Below are positions 9,392-19,018 of a stretch of DNA of 64,000 nt, piece by piece; within the stretch, counting starts at the first letter, position 1, and each line of letters starts with the position of its first letter. The DNA is taken from NCBI GenBank assembly GCA_017991555.1, contig JAGOQM010000001.1:1-64000 (forward strand), given 5' to 3'. The position numbers were made by a program, and so were the translations under genes. Origin of the DNA: Neisseriaceae bacterium. GTDB lineage: Bacteria; Pseudomonadota; Gammaproteobacteria; Burkholderiales; Neisseriaceae. The notes under the pieces were generated by a model. It saw only the letters and a list, made by a program, of their open reading frames with translations. It had not been told where the DNA came from and made no database searches.

Positions 9392-12300
9392 TTATTGGAC
9401 GATGGCGCGAAGTTCGGTGAGGCTGCGACGCTTATGGCCCAGTAGGGCGTTGACGTCGTTGGCCTTGGGTTTGACCAATACAAACGCGGTGGCGTAATCA
9501 GCCCACTGGTCTAAAATGCTTTGGCCTTGGGCGCTGTGGGTGAGGGCCACATGTTGGGCAATCAGCCCACGCAGATGCTCTTGGTGGGTGGGCAGCTCGG
9601 TGATCTTTAAACCTTCTACCAGCTCGTGGTTTTGGCGGCCAAAAAAGGCCCCGTCTTGGTCTAGAACATAGGCAAAGCCACCGGTCATGCCGGCGCCAAA
9701 GTTAATCCCTGTTTTGCCTAGCACCACCACCACGCCGCCAGTCATGTATTCACAACCGTTGTCGCCAATGCCTTCTACCACGGCGGTGGCGCCAGAATTA
9801 CGCACGGCAAAGCGCTCGCCCGCGCGGCCCGCAGCGAACAGCTGCCCGCCCGTGGCGCCGTACAGGCAGGTGTTGCCAATAATGGTGGCGTCTTCGGCCT
9901 TAAACGCAGAGCCTACCGGCGGGTGAATCACGATGCGGCCACCAGCCATGCCTTTGCCCACGTAGTCATTGGCATCGCCGTGCAGGGTTAAATGCACGCC
10001 GCCGGCTAGCCAGGCGCCAAAGCTTTGGCCGGCAGTGCCCCGAAACGCCAGCTCGAAGCGCTGTTCGGGGCGGCCCTGGTTGCCGTGGGCTTGGGCAATG
10101 GCGCCAGAAAGCGTGGCGCCGACGGAGCGGTCGGTGTTGCTAATGGCAAACTCATGGCGGCTGTGGCGGCCACTGCTTAAATCGTTGGCGGTGGCGGCCA
10201 TGATGGCCTGATTCAAGAGCCCTTGGTCGAACGGCCGGTTGGATTCCGTACAATAGCGGCTGCTGCCTGCGGGCACCTTGGGTGCGTACAACAGCCCCGA
10301 AAGGTCTAATGCGGCCTGCTTGGGGGTATGGCCGGGCAAGAGGGTTAATAAGTCGGTGCGGCCAATGAGGTCGGTTAACTGGGCCACGCCCAGTTGTGCC
10401 ATGAGCGCCCGCACGTCTTGGGCAATGAATTGGAAATAGTGCATGACGCGTTCTGGCAGCCCATGAAAGTGTTTTTGGCGCAAGGTGTCGTCCTGCGTGG
10501 CCACGCCGGTGGCACAGTTATTCAAATGGCAGATGCGCAGGTAGCGACAGCCCAAGGCCACCATCGGTCCAGTGCCAAAGCCAAAGCTTTCCGCGCCTAA
10601 AATAGCGGCTTTCACCACGTCTAGCCCGGTTTTTAAGCCGCCATCAATTTGTAGACGAACCTTGTGGCGCAGATTGTTTTCCACCAGCGCCTGTTGGGCT
10701 TCGGCCAGGCCAAGCTCCCACGGGCTGCCGGCATACTTCACGCTGGTTAAGGGTGAGGCGCCGGTGCCGCCATCGTAGCCAGAAATGGTGATTAAGTCGG
10801 CGTAGGCCTTCGCCACGCCGGTGGCGATGGTGCCCACGCCCGGCAACGACACCAGTTTGACCGAAATTAAGGCCTTAGGATTGATTTGTTTAAGGTCAAA
10901 AATCAGCTGGGCCAGGTCTTCAATCGAATAAATGTCGTGATGTGGTGGGGGCGAAATTAGGGTCGACCCCGGAACGGCATAGCGCAACTGGGCAATGTAG
11001 GGTGTCACTTTGTCACTGGGCAACTGACCGCCTTCGCCTGGCTTGGCGCCTTGGGCCACCTTAATCTGGATCACGTCTGCGCTCATTAAGTAGGCTGGCG
11101 TCACGCCAAAGCGGCCAGACGCCACCTGTTTAATACGCGACGCCCGTTCGGTGCCATAGCGTTTCGGGTCTTCGCCGCCTTCCCCTGAGTTAGAAAAGCC
11201 GCCCAAACGGTTCATGGCCGTGGCGAGGGCCTCATGGGCTTCTGGACTGAGGGCGCCGATGGACATGGCCGCGCCGTCAAAGCGAGGGAAGAGGTCAGTG
11301 GCGGGGGCCACTTGAGCCAATGGCATAGGGGTACAGGCATCGGTCTTGAGGCCCAATAGGTCTCGTATGGTCATGGGCGCGCGCTGATTTACGGTGTCGG
11401 CGTAGCGGCGATAAAGGTCATAGTCGCCGCTGTTAACCGCCTGCTGTAGGGTGTTGACCACGTCGGGGTTGTAGGCATGGTATTCACCCTGCGGTTTGTA
11501 TTTTAATAAACCGCCGCTGGGTAAGCCATGATGGGGCCGCCATGCCTGTAGGCTTAAGGCCTGTAGGTCTGCCGCCAGGTGCTCAAAGCCAGCGCCGCCG
11601 ATGCGGCTGACCATGCCATCGAAACACTGCGCCATGATGGCGGGGCCAAGCCCCACAATCTCAAACAGGCGCGCGCAACGATAGGACGAAATGGTTGAAA
11701 TCCCCATTTTCGACATGATTTTGTAGAGGCCTTTATTGATGCCGTTGCGAAAGTTCAGCGTCACCACCCGCAGTGGCTGCTGAATCACGTTCTGGTTCAC
11801 CATGTGGGCGAGGCTTTCGTAGGCCAAATAAGGGTAGACCGCCGTGGCGCCGAGGCTGATCAACACCGCAAAATGATGGGGGTCTCGGGCCGAGCCGGTT
11901 TCCACAATAATGTTGGCATCGCAGCGAAGGTGCTGATCCACCAAACGTTGTTGGATGGCGCCCACCGCCAACGGTGCCGGAATGGGCACCGCCTCGGGGC
12001 CGATGTCGCGATCAGACACCACTAAAATGACCGTGCCCGCGCGCACGGCGGCTTCGGCGTCGCTGGCCAGCTGCGTCAAAGCGGCTTCAAGATCGCATTG
12101 CTTTGGATGGTAGGTGGCATTGAGGCGCTGGTGCTGATAGTGCGCTTGCGGCAATGCCAATAGCTGCTGCATGTCGGCGTACAGCAATACCGGAGAAGGA
12201 AAGTTGACGCGGTGCGACATGCCTTCCGCTTCAAAAAAGACGCTCATTTCACGGCCAATGCTGGTGGCCAAGCTCATCACGTGGGCTTCGCGCAGCGGGT

Positions 12301-13852
12301 CGATGGGGGGATTGGTGACTTGGGCAAAATATTGGCGAAAATAGTCGTACACCACCCGTGGTTGGGTAGAGAACACCGCAAAGGGGGTGTCGTCACCCAT
12401 CGAGCCCACCGCCTCTTGGCCGCTTTCACCGAGCACGCGCAGTACGGCCTCGAGTTCCTCTTGGCTAAAGGCAAACTGTTTTTGATGGGCCAATAGCTCG
12501 GCAGGGCTGAGCGAGGCGTCGCCGCGTGCCTGTTCCGGTAATCGCTCAAAGGGCACTAGGCGCAATACGTTTTTAGCCAGCCACGCTTGATAAGGGTGGC
12601 GCGCTTGCAGCTCTGCATCAATTTGGCTGGACTGCACCAGCTTGCCGTGGCGGGTGTCGATGACCAACAGTTCGCCTGGCCCAACCCGGCCCTTGCTGAC
12701 CACCTCATCGGGCTCATAATCCCAAATGCCCACTTCCGAGGCGATGGTGATCAATCGATCTTGGGTGATCACATAACGTGCTGGCCGCAGGCCGTTGCGA
12801 TCAAGGGTACAGGCCGCGTAACGGCCATCGCTCAGGACAATCCCAGCCGGGCCATCCCAAGGCTCCATGTGCATTGAGTTAAAGTCATAAAAGGCCCGCA
12901 AGGCGTCGTCCATGTCGGGGTTGTTTTGCCAAGCGGGGGGCACCAATAGGCGCATGGCGCGAAACAAGTCCATGCCGCCGTTCACAAACAGCTCCAGCAT
13001 ATTGTCTAAAGAACTAGAATCGGAACCGGCTTCATTCACAAACGGTGCCACGGTTTGTAAGTCGGGAATCAACGGGGTTTTATACTTGTAACCACGGGCC
13101 AAGGCCCATGCGCGATTGGCTGAAATGGTGTTGATTTCACCGTTGTGGGCCAAGTAGCGAAACGGCTGCGCCAATTGCCAGCGCGGTAGGGTGTTGGTGG
13201 AAAAGCGTTGGTGAAACAGGCAGATGGCGGTTTGTAAACGCAGGTCGGCCAGGTCTAAGTAAAAGGCGGGCAGGTCTTTGGGCATGCACAGGCCTTTATA
13301 GACAATGACCTGATTGGATAGGCTACACACGTAGAAGTCTTCGTGCTGAATGCGTTTTTCAATGCGGCGGCGGACCATGTACAGGCGCCGCTCTAGGTCT
13401 TTTTCACGCCAGCCAGCGGGCGCGTTGATAAAAACCTGCTTGATCACCGGCAATGAGGCGGCGGCAATGTCGCCTAATACTTCGGGCGCAATCGGCACTT
13501 CGCGCCAGCTGGCAATCGAGAGGGTTTCAGCGGTCAGTTCTTCGGTCACGATGTCCTGATACTGTTCGACCCATTCGGGCGCCTGCGGGAAAAAAATCAT
13601 GCCTACTGCAAACTGTTTCGCTAGGGTGAAACCCTGTTCTGCGGCAATGGCTTGAAAAAACAGCTGCGGCATTTGTAACAGCAGGCCGCAGCCATCGCCG
13701 GTTTTCCCATCCGCCAAAATCGCCCCACGGTGCTGCATGCGTGACAAACCCAAAATGGCTGTGCGCACAACTTTATGGCTTTTCTTGCCATCTATGTTGG
13801 CTATTAACCCAAAGCCGCAATTTTCTTTTATTAATTCTCTATTGTGGAGCAT
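9392..13852 (-). CDS. gltB: Glutamate synthase [NADPH] large subunit
   Basis: Large (alpha) subunit of glutamate synthase, converting glutamine plus 2-oxoglutarate to two glutamates (1,486 aa, normal length). A short propeptide precedes the class II amidotransferase nucleophile Cys12 (KENCGFG). The central and FMN-binding domains contain SGEGGEDPKRYG and AQGAKPGEGGQLP. The 3Fe-4S ligands appear in CRYLRICHLNNCATG, and the C-terminal GXGXG beta-helix follows (GKGMAGGRIVIHPP, NCLYGATGGQLFAAG). It is first gene of the gltBD operon and divergent from glnA. Together these give the GS-GOGAT ammonium-assimilation cycle. Confidence 0.97.
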   Translation of the reverse strand: MLHNRELIKENCGFGLIANIDGKKSHKVVRTAILGLSRMQHRGAILADGKTGDGCGLLLQMPQLFFQAIAAEQGFTLAKQFAVGMIFFPQAPEWVEQYQDIVTEELTAETLSIASWREVPIAPEVLGDIAAASLPVIKQVFINAPAGWREKDLERRLYMVRRRIEKRIQHEDFYVCSLSNQVIVYKGLCMPKDLPAFYLDLADLRLQTAICLFHQRFSTNTLPRWQLAQPFRYLAHNGEINTISANRAWALARGYKYKTPLIPDLQTVAPFVNEAGSDSSSLDNMLELFVNGGMDLFRAMRLLVPPAWQNNPDMDDALRAFYDFNSMHMEPWDGPAGIVLSDGRYAACTLDRNGLRPARYVITQDRLITIASEVGIWDYEPDEVVSKGRVGPGELLVIDTRHGKLVQSSQIDAELQARHPYQAWLAKNVLRLVPFERLPEQARGDASLSPAELLAHQKQFAFSQEELEAVLRVLGESGQEAVGSMGDDTPFAVFSTQPRVVYDYFRQYFAQVTNPPIDPLREAHVMSLATSIGREMSVFFEAEGMSHRVNFPSPVLLYADMQQLLALPQAHYQHQRLNATYHPKQCDLEAALTQLASDAEAAVRAGTVILVVSDRDIGPEAVPIPAPLAVGAIQQRLVDQHLRCDANIIVETGSARDPHHFAVLISLGATAVYPYLAYESLAHMVNQNVIQQPLRVVTLNFRNGINKGLYKIMSKMGISTISSYRCARLFEIVGLGPAIMAQCFDGMVSRIGGAGFEHLAADLQALSLQAWRPHHGLPSGGLLKYKPQGEYHAYNPDVVNTLQQAVNSGDYDLYRRYADTVNQRAPMTIRDLLGLKTDACTPMPLAQVAPATDLFPRFDGAAMSIGALSPEAHEALATAMNRLGGFSNSGEGGEDPKRYGTERASRIKQVASGRFGVTPAYLMSADVIQIKVAQGAKPGEGGQLPSDKVTPYIAQLRYAVPGSTLISPPPHHDIYSIEDLAQLIFDLKQINPKALISVKLVSLPGVGTIATGVAKAYADLITISGYDGGTGASPLTSVKYAGSPWELGLAEAQQALVENNLRHKVRLQIDGGLKTGLDVVKAAILGAESFGFGTGPMVALGCRYLRICHLNNCATGVATQDDTLRQKHFHGLPERVMHYFQFIAQDVRALMAQLGVAQLTDLIGRTDLLTLLPGHTPKQAALDLSGLLYAPKVPAGSSRYCTESNRPFDQGLLNQAIMAATANDLSSGRHSRHEFAISNTDRSVGATLSGAIAQAHGNQGRPEQRFELAFRGTAGQSFGAWLAGGVHLTLHGDANDYVGKGMAGGRIVIHPPVGSAFKAEDATIIGNTCLYGATGGQLFAAGRAGERFAVRNSGATAVVEGIGDNGCEYMTGGVVVVLGKTGINFGAGMTGGFAYVLDQDGAFFGRQNHELVEGLKITELPTHQEHLRGLIAQHVALTHSAQGQSILDQWADYATAFVLVKPKANDVNALLGHKRRSLTELRAIVQ

Positions 13853-14284
13853 TTTCGTTCCTTCATGCCTATTTTGTTGTGCGTTTTTGAATTTAAATTG
13901 TGATTCCTAGTTATAAAATACCCATCTTTTTTTATTCACGTCAAAGGTTTTTTTTAATTTAATTGGGGATTTTTTGGTTTTATTACTAGGATGAGACAGT
14001 TTGTCACTGGTCTAATCGCTTGCCATATCGGGGTTTTTGAGGTTATTAGACGGGTAGTGCTTATTTAAAATGTAAATATTTTAAATAAAAAGTTTAAAAG
14101 CTCTTTCTGCCAATAAATAAAAATATTTGAATTTTATTTTCAATAACACTCTTTTTTTCGAGCTTAAGTTGTGCCACAATTAATGGCCCATTTGTCGACA
14201 AACCGATAGGGGGCGCTGATTAAACCAGCGGTTGAATCAGATTTAAATCAAGCACCATGACCACCCAATGAGAGGAGTGATGTG
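13853..14284. promoter_or_regulatory. Divergent gltB-glnA control region with AT-rich dyad
   Basis: This 430-bp AT-rich region separates gltB and glnA and must hold both promoters. It contains a perfect 10-bp inverted repeat TATTTAAAAT (14062-14071) / ATTTTAAATA (14078-14087) separated by 6 bp, a plausible regulator site. I see no convincing paired NtrC site or sigma-54 promoter. The glnA ribosome-binding site AGGAG (14273-14277) lies 7 nt before its ATG. Confidence 0.5.
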
Positions 14285-15703
14285 ATGTCGATTCAAAAAG
14301 TATTGGCGTTGATAGAGGCGCACGAAGTACAGTTTATTGATTTACGCTTTACCGATACCAAAGGCAAACAGCAGCATGTGAGCTTGCCCGCCCGTATTTT
14401 GGTGGAAGACCCAGAAGGCTGGTTTGAAACAGGGCAAGCGTTTGATGGGTCGTCCATTGGCGGCTGGAAAGGCATTCAAGCGTCAGACATGTTGCTGCGT
14501 GCCGACTCAGAAACCGCCTATTTGGATCCCTTCTATGCCGATGCCACTCTGGTGTTGACCTGCGATGTGGTCGATCCTGAAAATGGCCAAGGCTATGATC
14601 GCGACCCACGTTCGATTGCCAAGCGCGCCGAAGTGTACTTGCAGTCTACCGGCATTGGCGACACGGCTTATTTTGGCCCAGAGCCAGAGTTTTTTGTGTT
14701 TGACAGCGTTGAGTTTGAAACCGACATGTCGGGGACGCGCTTTAAAATCCATTCCGAAGAAGCCGCCTGGTCTAGTGGCTTAAGCTATAACGGTCACAAT
14801 ACTGGCCATCGGCCCATGGTTAAAGGCGGCTATTTTCCGGTGGCCCCCGTCGATTCTGGCCAAGATTTACGTTCCGCCATTACTTTGATTTTGGAAGACA
14901 TTGGCATTCCGGTAGAGGTGCACCATCACGAAGTGGCGACAGCAGGGCAAATGGAATTGGGCACTAAGTTTAATACCTTGACCCGTCGTGCCGACTGGAC
15001 TCAGGATCTTAAATATGTGATTCAAAATGTCGCCCATAACTTTGGTAAAACCGCGACCTTTATGCCCAAACCCATCATGGGCGACAATGGTTCTGGCATG
15101 CACGTGCATCAGTCTATTTGGAAGAATGGGCAAAATTTGTTTGCAGGCGACGGTTATGCCGGCTTAAGCGATGACGCGCTGTATTATATTGGCGGCATCA
15201 TCAAACACGCCAAAGCCTTAAACGCCATCACCAATCCGTCTACCAACTCGTATCGTCGTTTGGTGCCTCACTATGAAGCCCCGATTAAGCTGGCCTACTC
15301 GGCCAAAAATCGCTCGGCCTCGATTCGCATTCCGCACGTGGCCAGTGCCAAAGGGCGGCGTATTGAAGCGCGTTTTCCAGACCCTATGGCCAATCCGTAC
15401 TTGTGTTTTGCGGCGCTATTGATGGCAGGCTTAGACGGCATTCAAAATAAGATTCATCCTGGTGAGGCGGCAGATAAAAACCTATACGACCTACCGCCAG
15501 AAGAAGACAAGTTGATTCCCACCGTGTGTACCTCATTAGAAGAGGCGCTGCATGCGTTGGCGGCCGACCATGCCTTCTTAACCCGCGGCGGCGTGTTTAG
15601 TGAAGACTGGATCAACAGCTACATCGACTTTAAAACAGAGGACGTACGCCGGATTCAAATGGCGCCCCATCCGCTAGAGTTTGAAATGTACTATAGTTTA
15701 TAG
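14285..15703 (+). CDS. glnA: Glutamine synthetase type I
   Basis: Forms glutamine from glutamate, ammonia and ATP (472 aa, the usual GSI length). GTG at 14282 is immediately followed by ATG at 14285, which sits 7 nt after AGGAG and is chosen. Signatures include [13 protein letters not shown] near residue 60, the [10 protein letters not shown] metal-binding motif, [16 protein letters not shown], the NRSASIRIP loop and the adenylylation motif with Tyr401 ([10 protein letters not shown]). Activity is therefore probably controlled by GlnE. The C-terminus EFEMYYSL matches betaproteobacterial enzymes. Divergent from gltBD. Confidence 0.98.
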   Translation: MSIQKVLALIEAHEVQFIDLRFTDTKGKQQHVSLPARILVEDPEGWFETGQAFDGSSIGGWKGIQASDMLLRADSETAYLDPFYADATLVLTCDVVDPENGQGYDRDPRSIAKRAEVYLQSTGIGDTAYFGPEPEFFVFDSVEFETDMSGTRFKIHSEEAAWSSGLSYNGHNTGHRPMVKGGYFPVAPVDSGQDLRSAITLILEDIGIPVEVHHHEVATAGQMELGTKFNTLTRRADWTQDLKYVIQNVAHNFGKTATFMPKPIMGDNGSGMHVHQSIWKNGQNLFAGDGYAGLSDDALYYIGGIIKHAKALNAITNPSTNSYRRLVPHYEAPIKLAYSAKNRSASIRIPHVASAKGRRIEARFPDPMANPYLCFAALLMAGLDGIQNKIHPGEAADKNLYDLPPEEDKLIPTVCTSLEEALHALAADHAFLTRGGVFSEDWINSYIDFKTEDVRRIQMAPHPLEFEMYYSL

Positions 15704-15765
15704 GCGGCGATACATGGCTCAATACCTTAATCAAGCAAGCGGTACAGGGCATAGGATCACACCAT

Positions 15766-15790
15766 AAAGAGGCTACGGCCTCTTTTTTTT
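15766..15790 (+). terminator. Intrinsic terminator of glnA
   Basis: An AAAGAGGC/GCCTCTTT stem with loop TACG, ending in a T-run, lies 60 bp after the glnA stop. Confidence 0.9.
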
Positions 15791-15797
15791 ATGGCGC

Positions 15798-15850
15798 TAA
15801 AACCCCAGGGGGGCCAGCATCCATCAGCAGATGCTGGCCCCCCCTGGGGT
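15798..15850 (-). terminator. Long GC-rich hairpin, probable terminator of the metNI operon
   Basis: A ~20-bp inverted repeat (15802-15821 with 15830-15850, a single bulged C, 8-nt loop) ends on the minus strand in GGGGTTTT. It lies just beyond the metI stop, so it fits a terminator for the minus-strand operon. It is unusually long for that job. Confidence 0.7.
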
Positions 15851-15861
15851 CACAAACGGGC

Positions 15862-16527
15862 TTAATGCTGGCGCGTTTTTAGGGCCCAACGATCACCCGC
15901 CCATTGAATGCCTTGAACCAAAATGATTAAGGTCACCACCGTGATGAGCATCGCCACGTTGTCAAAGCGTTGATAGCCGTAGTTCAGTGCCAAATCGCCG
16001 ACGCCACCGCCACCCACCGCACCGGCCATCGCGCTGGCCCCCACCAAGGTGATGCAGGCCGTGGTGAGGCTTAAAATCAACGAGGCCTTGGCTTCTGGCA
16101 AAATAAAGTGCCACACCACCTGCCAGGTGCTGGCGCCCATTGATTCTGCCGCTTCAATAATGCCAGCGTGCACGCTCAGCAAAGAGTTTTCGACCAGGCG
16201 CGCAATATAAGGACCAATGTAGATGACCAACGGGACAATCGCCGCCGTGGTGCCAATAGAGGTGCCCACGATGCTGCGGGTAAAGGGAATGATGGCCACC
16301 AGTAAAATAATAAAGGGCAGCGAGCGAATCACGTTCACCAGCGGGTTGAGGAGGCGATAGATCAGGGCATTGGGCACAATGCCATCGGGCCGTGTAAGCA
16401 CCAGTGCAATGCCCATCAAGAGCCCTAAAAAAGTGCCAATAATCAGCGCAATGCCGACCATATTAAAGGTCTGCGCCATGGCCATTAAAAACTGTTGGGT
16501 ATTCAAAGCCGTGTCAAATAGAGTCAT
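15862..16527 (-). CDS. metI: D-methionine ABC transporter permease
   Basis: Inner-membrane permease of the MetNIQ importer (221 aa from ATG 16527; ATG 16539 is a possible alternative). Five or so hydrophobic segments are visible. The family signatures are NVIRSLPFIILLVAIIPFTR, VGTSIG and the EAA loop (AAESMGASTWQVVWHFILPEA) that contacts the ATPase. The start overlaps the end of metN, indicating translational coupling. The partner binding protein metQ is divergent at 20480. Confidence 0.92.
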   Translation of the reverse strand: MTLFDTALNTQQFLMAMAQTFNMVGIALIIGTFLGLLMGIALVLTRPDGIVPNALIYRLLNPLVNVIRSLPFIILLVAIIPFTRSIVGTSIGTTAAIVPLVIYIGPYIARLVENSLLSVHAGIIEAAESMGASTWQVVWHFILPEAKASLILSLTTACITLVGASAMAGAVGGGGVGDLALNYGYQRFDNVAMLITVVTLIILVQGIQWAGDRWALKTRQH

Positions 16528-17536
16528 GATGGGTTCCATTTACGCCGACGCCGCGGCTGTTCAAGAAGGCCAGCGCCTGCTGGATGTCTGTTTTATCGCC
16601 CAGTAGTTGGACAAACATGCTGCCCAACACCACACCGCTGATTTCGCGCATGTTGGCAAACAAAATGTTCACCTTCACTTTATCTTGCAAAATTAATTCG
16701 TTCATCACCGGTTCTTGCGCCGAACGGCCCAAAAACTCTAGGCGATACACATGCTGAGCGTGCGGTAGCTTGCGCAGCAGGGGTTCGGGCATGTGTTCTT
16801 GAATGACGGTGCGCACAAACTTTTGTGCCGTCGGCGTTTTGGGTGCCGAAAACACCGATAAGACCGTGCCGGCTTCCACAATGTGGCCGTTTTCCATCAC
16901 CGCCACGCGGTCACACACTTGCTCAATGACCTCCATTTCGTGGGTCACCAACAAAATGGTGATGTTTTGTTCCCGATTGATTTTTCTCAACAAGGCCAAA
17001 ATAGACAGCGTGGTTTGCGGGTCCAGCGCCGAAGTGGCCTCGTCGCACAACAGGATTTTGGGGTCGTTGATCAAGGCCCGGGCAATGCCCACGCGCTGCT
17101 TTTGACCACCCGAGAGCTGATTGGGGTGGCTGTGTTTTTTATCCGCCAGGTCCACATAGGCCAGAATGGCGTCGACGCGTGCGTCGATGTCACGCTTGGG
17201 CACGCCCGACAGCACCAACGGCATGGCCACGTTTTGAGCCACGGTTTTGGTTTCCAGCAGGTTAAAGTGCTGGAAAATCATCCCGATGCCTTTCTTGTGC
17301 GCCCGCTGTTGGCTGGGGCTGAACTGGGCAATGTCGACGCCGTTCACCCAAACCTCCCCGCTACTGGGCTTTTCGAGCTGATTGACCAGCCGGATTAAGG
17401 TGCTTTTACCGGCCCCGCTGTAGCCGATAAAGCCAAAAATGGTGCCGGCTTCGATCTCTAAGTTAATGTCGTTAAGGGCGTGAACCGTTTGCTGATGCTT
17501 AACGTAGGTTTTTTCAATATTTTTAAATGTAATCAT
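16514..17536 (-). CDS. metN: Methionine import ATP-binding protein
   Basis: ATPase of the MetNIQ importer. The frame is open upstream, but ATG 17536 (MITFKNIEKTY) is the family start, giving 340 aa. It has Walker A GYSGAGKST at 38-46, signature LSGGQKQR, Walker B ILLCDEATSALD, the switch His in LLVTHE, and the C-terminal NIL/ACT-like domain (about 260-340) that in known MetN proteins binds methionine and inhibits transport. The start lies 7 bp after the upstream flavoprotein gene and the end overlaps metI, so at least three genes are co-transcribed. Confidence 0.95.
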   Translation of the reverse strand: MITFKNIEKTYVKHQQTVHALNDINLEIEAGTIFGFIGYSGAGKSTLIRLVNQLEKPSSGEVWVNGVDIAQFSPSQQRAHKKGIGMIFQHFNLLETKTVAQNVAMPLVLSGVPKRDIDARVDAILAYVDLADKKHSHPNQLSGGQKQRVGIARALINDPKILLCDEATSALDPQTTLSILALLRKINREQNITILLVTHEMEVIEQVCDRVAVMENGHIVEAGTVLSVFSAPKTPTAQKFVRTVIQEHMPEPLLRKLPHAQHVYRLEFLGRSAQEPVMNELILQDKVKVNILFANMREISGVVLGSMFVQLLGDKTDIQQALAFLNSRGVGVNGTHHDSI

Positions 17537-17543
17537 GATGGGT

Positions 17544-19013
17544 TCACGGTGTCGCAGGGACAGGGTTGTCCTGCTGGGTTGGCTGGCGGGTGTCGTAGGG
17601 GGCGGCGCGCGTCCATTCATCGCCCACTAGTTCACAGTCAGTGCTGTTCTTGACCAGAGCCAGGTGCTGTTCATGGTGTGCCATGTACAGCTTGGCCGCA
17701 ATTTTATCGGCCAAGCGGCGCGCGCCGGTGTTGGTGCCCGGAATCAGGCCCACCACAGGGCCAAGGCTGAGAGAAGCAGTAAGGTTCAGGCAATACAGAC
17801 GGTCGACGCCGGGCAGGCCACCGGGCGTTTTGGCCTGCAGCTCAAACGCATCGCTTAGGTAGGGGTGCTGGGCCAAAGCCGCATCTTGTTCGGCGGCAGG
17901 GGGCGCATAGACGTCTTGCCAGGTTTTAATATGAGCGCTTAAGTGGGCCAGCGGTCCTGGCTTGTGCCAGTTAATGCGGTAGCCCGTGGCCAAGATTAAA
18001 AAATCCAATATCAACGTTTGCTTGGGCGTGCGCACGTGTAGCTTATGGTCTTTGAGCACAACCTGCTCAACCGGGCTGTCAAAGTTAAAGTAGGCGTTGG
18101 GGTGTCGCGACACCCTGAGGGTGCTGCCGTGGGGTGCGGGTGTTTTGGCCTGCGCCACATAGTGGGCATAGTGCCATTTTTGCGCATCGCTAAAGTGCGC
18201 ATAAGCGCTTTCAAAGCCAGGGCCACCGGCAATCTTACCGCGATTAACGCGTGGGAAATCATGGCAGCGACACAGCAACTCAACTGATTTAGCACCATGC
18301 TCTAAGGCCGTTGCCGAGCTGTCCATCGCGCCCGCGCTGTAGCCAACCACGCCGACATCCAAGCCCTTAAAGCGGCGATAGTCAGAACCATCATAGGAAT
18401 GGGCCCAGTACTGTGTCGGCACGTGGCGAATGAAGTCAGGAATGTTGGGTTCGCTAAAGGCTTCCATCCCCAAGGCCAGAATCACGTGCTGGGCATGATG
18501 GCGCTGCGTGCCATTGGGGGTGTCGAAGGTGAGCCAGACGCCGGTGGCGGCTACGTCCACGTGGGTTAGCGTGTGACGATGATGCAGGCTAGGGGCGGTC
18601 ATTTTCTTAAACCACTGTAGATATTCAGCCCATTGCAGCCGGGGAATCTTGTCCAACTGGTCCCAAGCCTCGTCGCCAAACTGGGCCTTAAACCAAGCTT
18701 GGAAGGTGAGCGAAGGCGAGGCCAGCGCAGGGCCCACCACATGTTTGGGCGAACGCAAGGTTTCCATTAGGGCGGGCTTGCGCCACGGCCCCTCATGGCC
18801 ATCCGGGTTTTGGTCGAATACCTGAGCGGTGATGCCTTTGAGCTTTAGGGCAAAAGCCGCGGTCACGCCGGCCATGCCCGCCCCAATAATGGCGACGTCT
18901 AAGTGGTGGTCGTCCTGAGGCGATAGCGCCCAAGGGGCAATGGGTAGGTTGAGGTAGGCTAAATCTTGTTGAATGCGCTGTTCTAAAGCGGTTAGGCCAA
19001 TGGTGTCAGACAT
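17544..19013 (-). CDS. Flavin-containing monooxygenase-like NAD(P)/FAD protein
   Basis: A 489-aa flavoprotein with an N-terminal Rossmann FAD motif (VAIIGAGMAGVTAAFALK, about residues 40-57) and a second dinucleotide motif (VGVVGYSAGAMDSSATAL). An LATGYRINW segment is typical of FMO/Baeyer-Villiger-type monooxygenases. It would oxygenate a small, possibly sulfur-containing, substrate using NADPH and O2; the substrate is inferred only from the neighbouring metNIQ transporter. It starts 6 bp after the CMD/AhpD-like gene and ends 7 bp before metN, so it belongs to that operon. An amine or sulfide oxidase role is equally compatible. Confidence 0.7.
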   Translation of the reverse strand: MSDTIGLTALEQRIQQDLAYLNLPIAPWALSPQDDHHLDVAIIGAGMAGVTAAFALKLKGITAQVFDQNPDGHEGPWRKPALMETLRSPKHVVGPALASPSLTFQAWFKAQFGDEAWDQLDKIPRLQWAEYLQWFKKMTAPSLHHRHTLTHVDVAATGVWLTFDTPNGTQRHHAQHVILALGMEAFSEPNIPDFIRHVPTQYWAHSYDGSDYRRFKGLDVGVVGYSAGAMDSSATALEHGAKSVELLCRCHDFPRVNRGKIAGGPGFESAYAHFSDAQKWHYAHYVAQAKTPAPHGSTLRVSRHPNAYFNFDSPVEQVVLKDHKLHVRTPKQTLILDFLILATGYRINWHKPGPLAHLSAHIKTWQDVYAPPAAEQDAALAQHPYLSDAFELQAKTPGGLPGVDRLYCLNLTASLSLGPVVGLIPGTNTGARRLADKIAAKLYMAHHEQHLALVKNSTDCELVGDEWTRAAPYDTRQPTQQDNPVPATP

Positions 19014-19018
19014 GATGA

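Noticed and set aside
8135..13559. Long plus-strand frames opposite gltB and gltD
   Set aside because: Mirror frames in GC-biased codons; gltB and gltD are complete and unambiguous.
13853..14284. NtrC sites or a sigma-54 promoter upstream of glnA
   Set aside because: Only single half sites are visible; no paired site or matching -24/-12 element was found.
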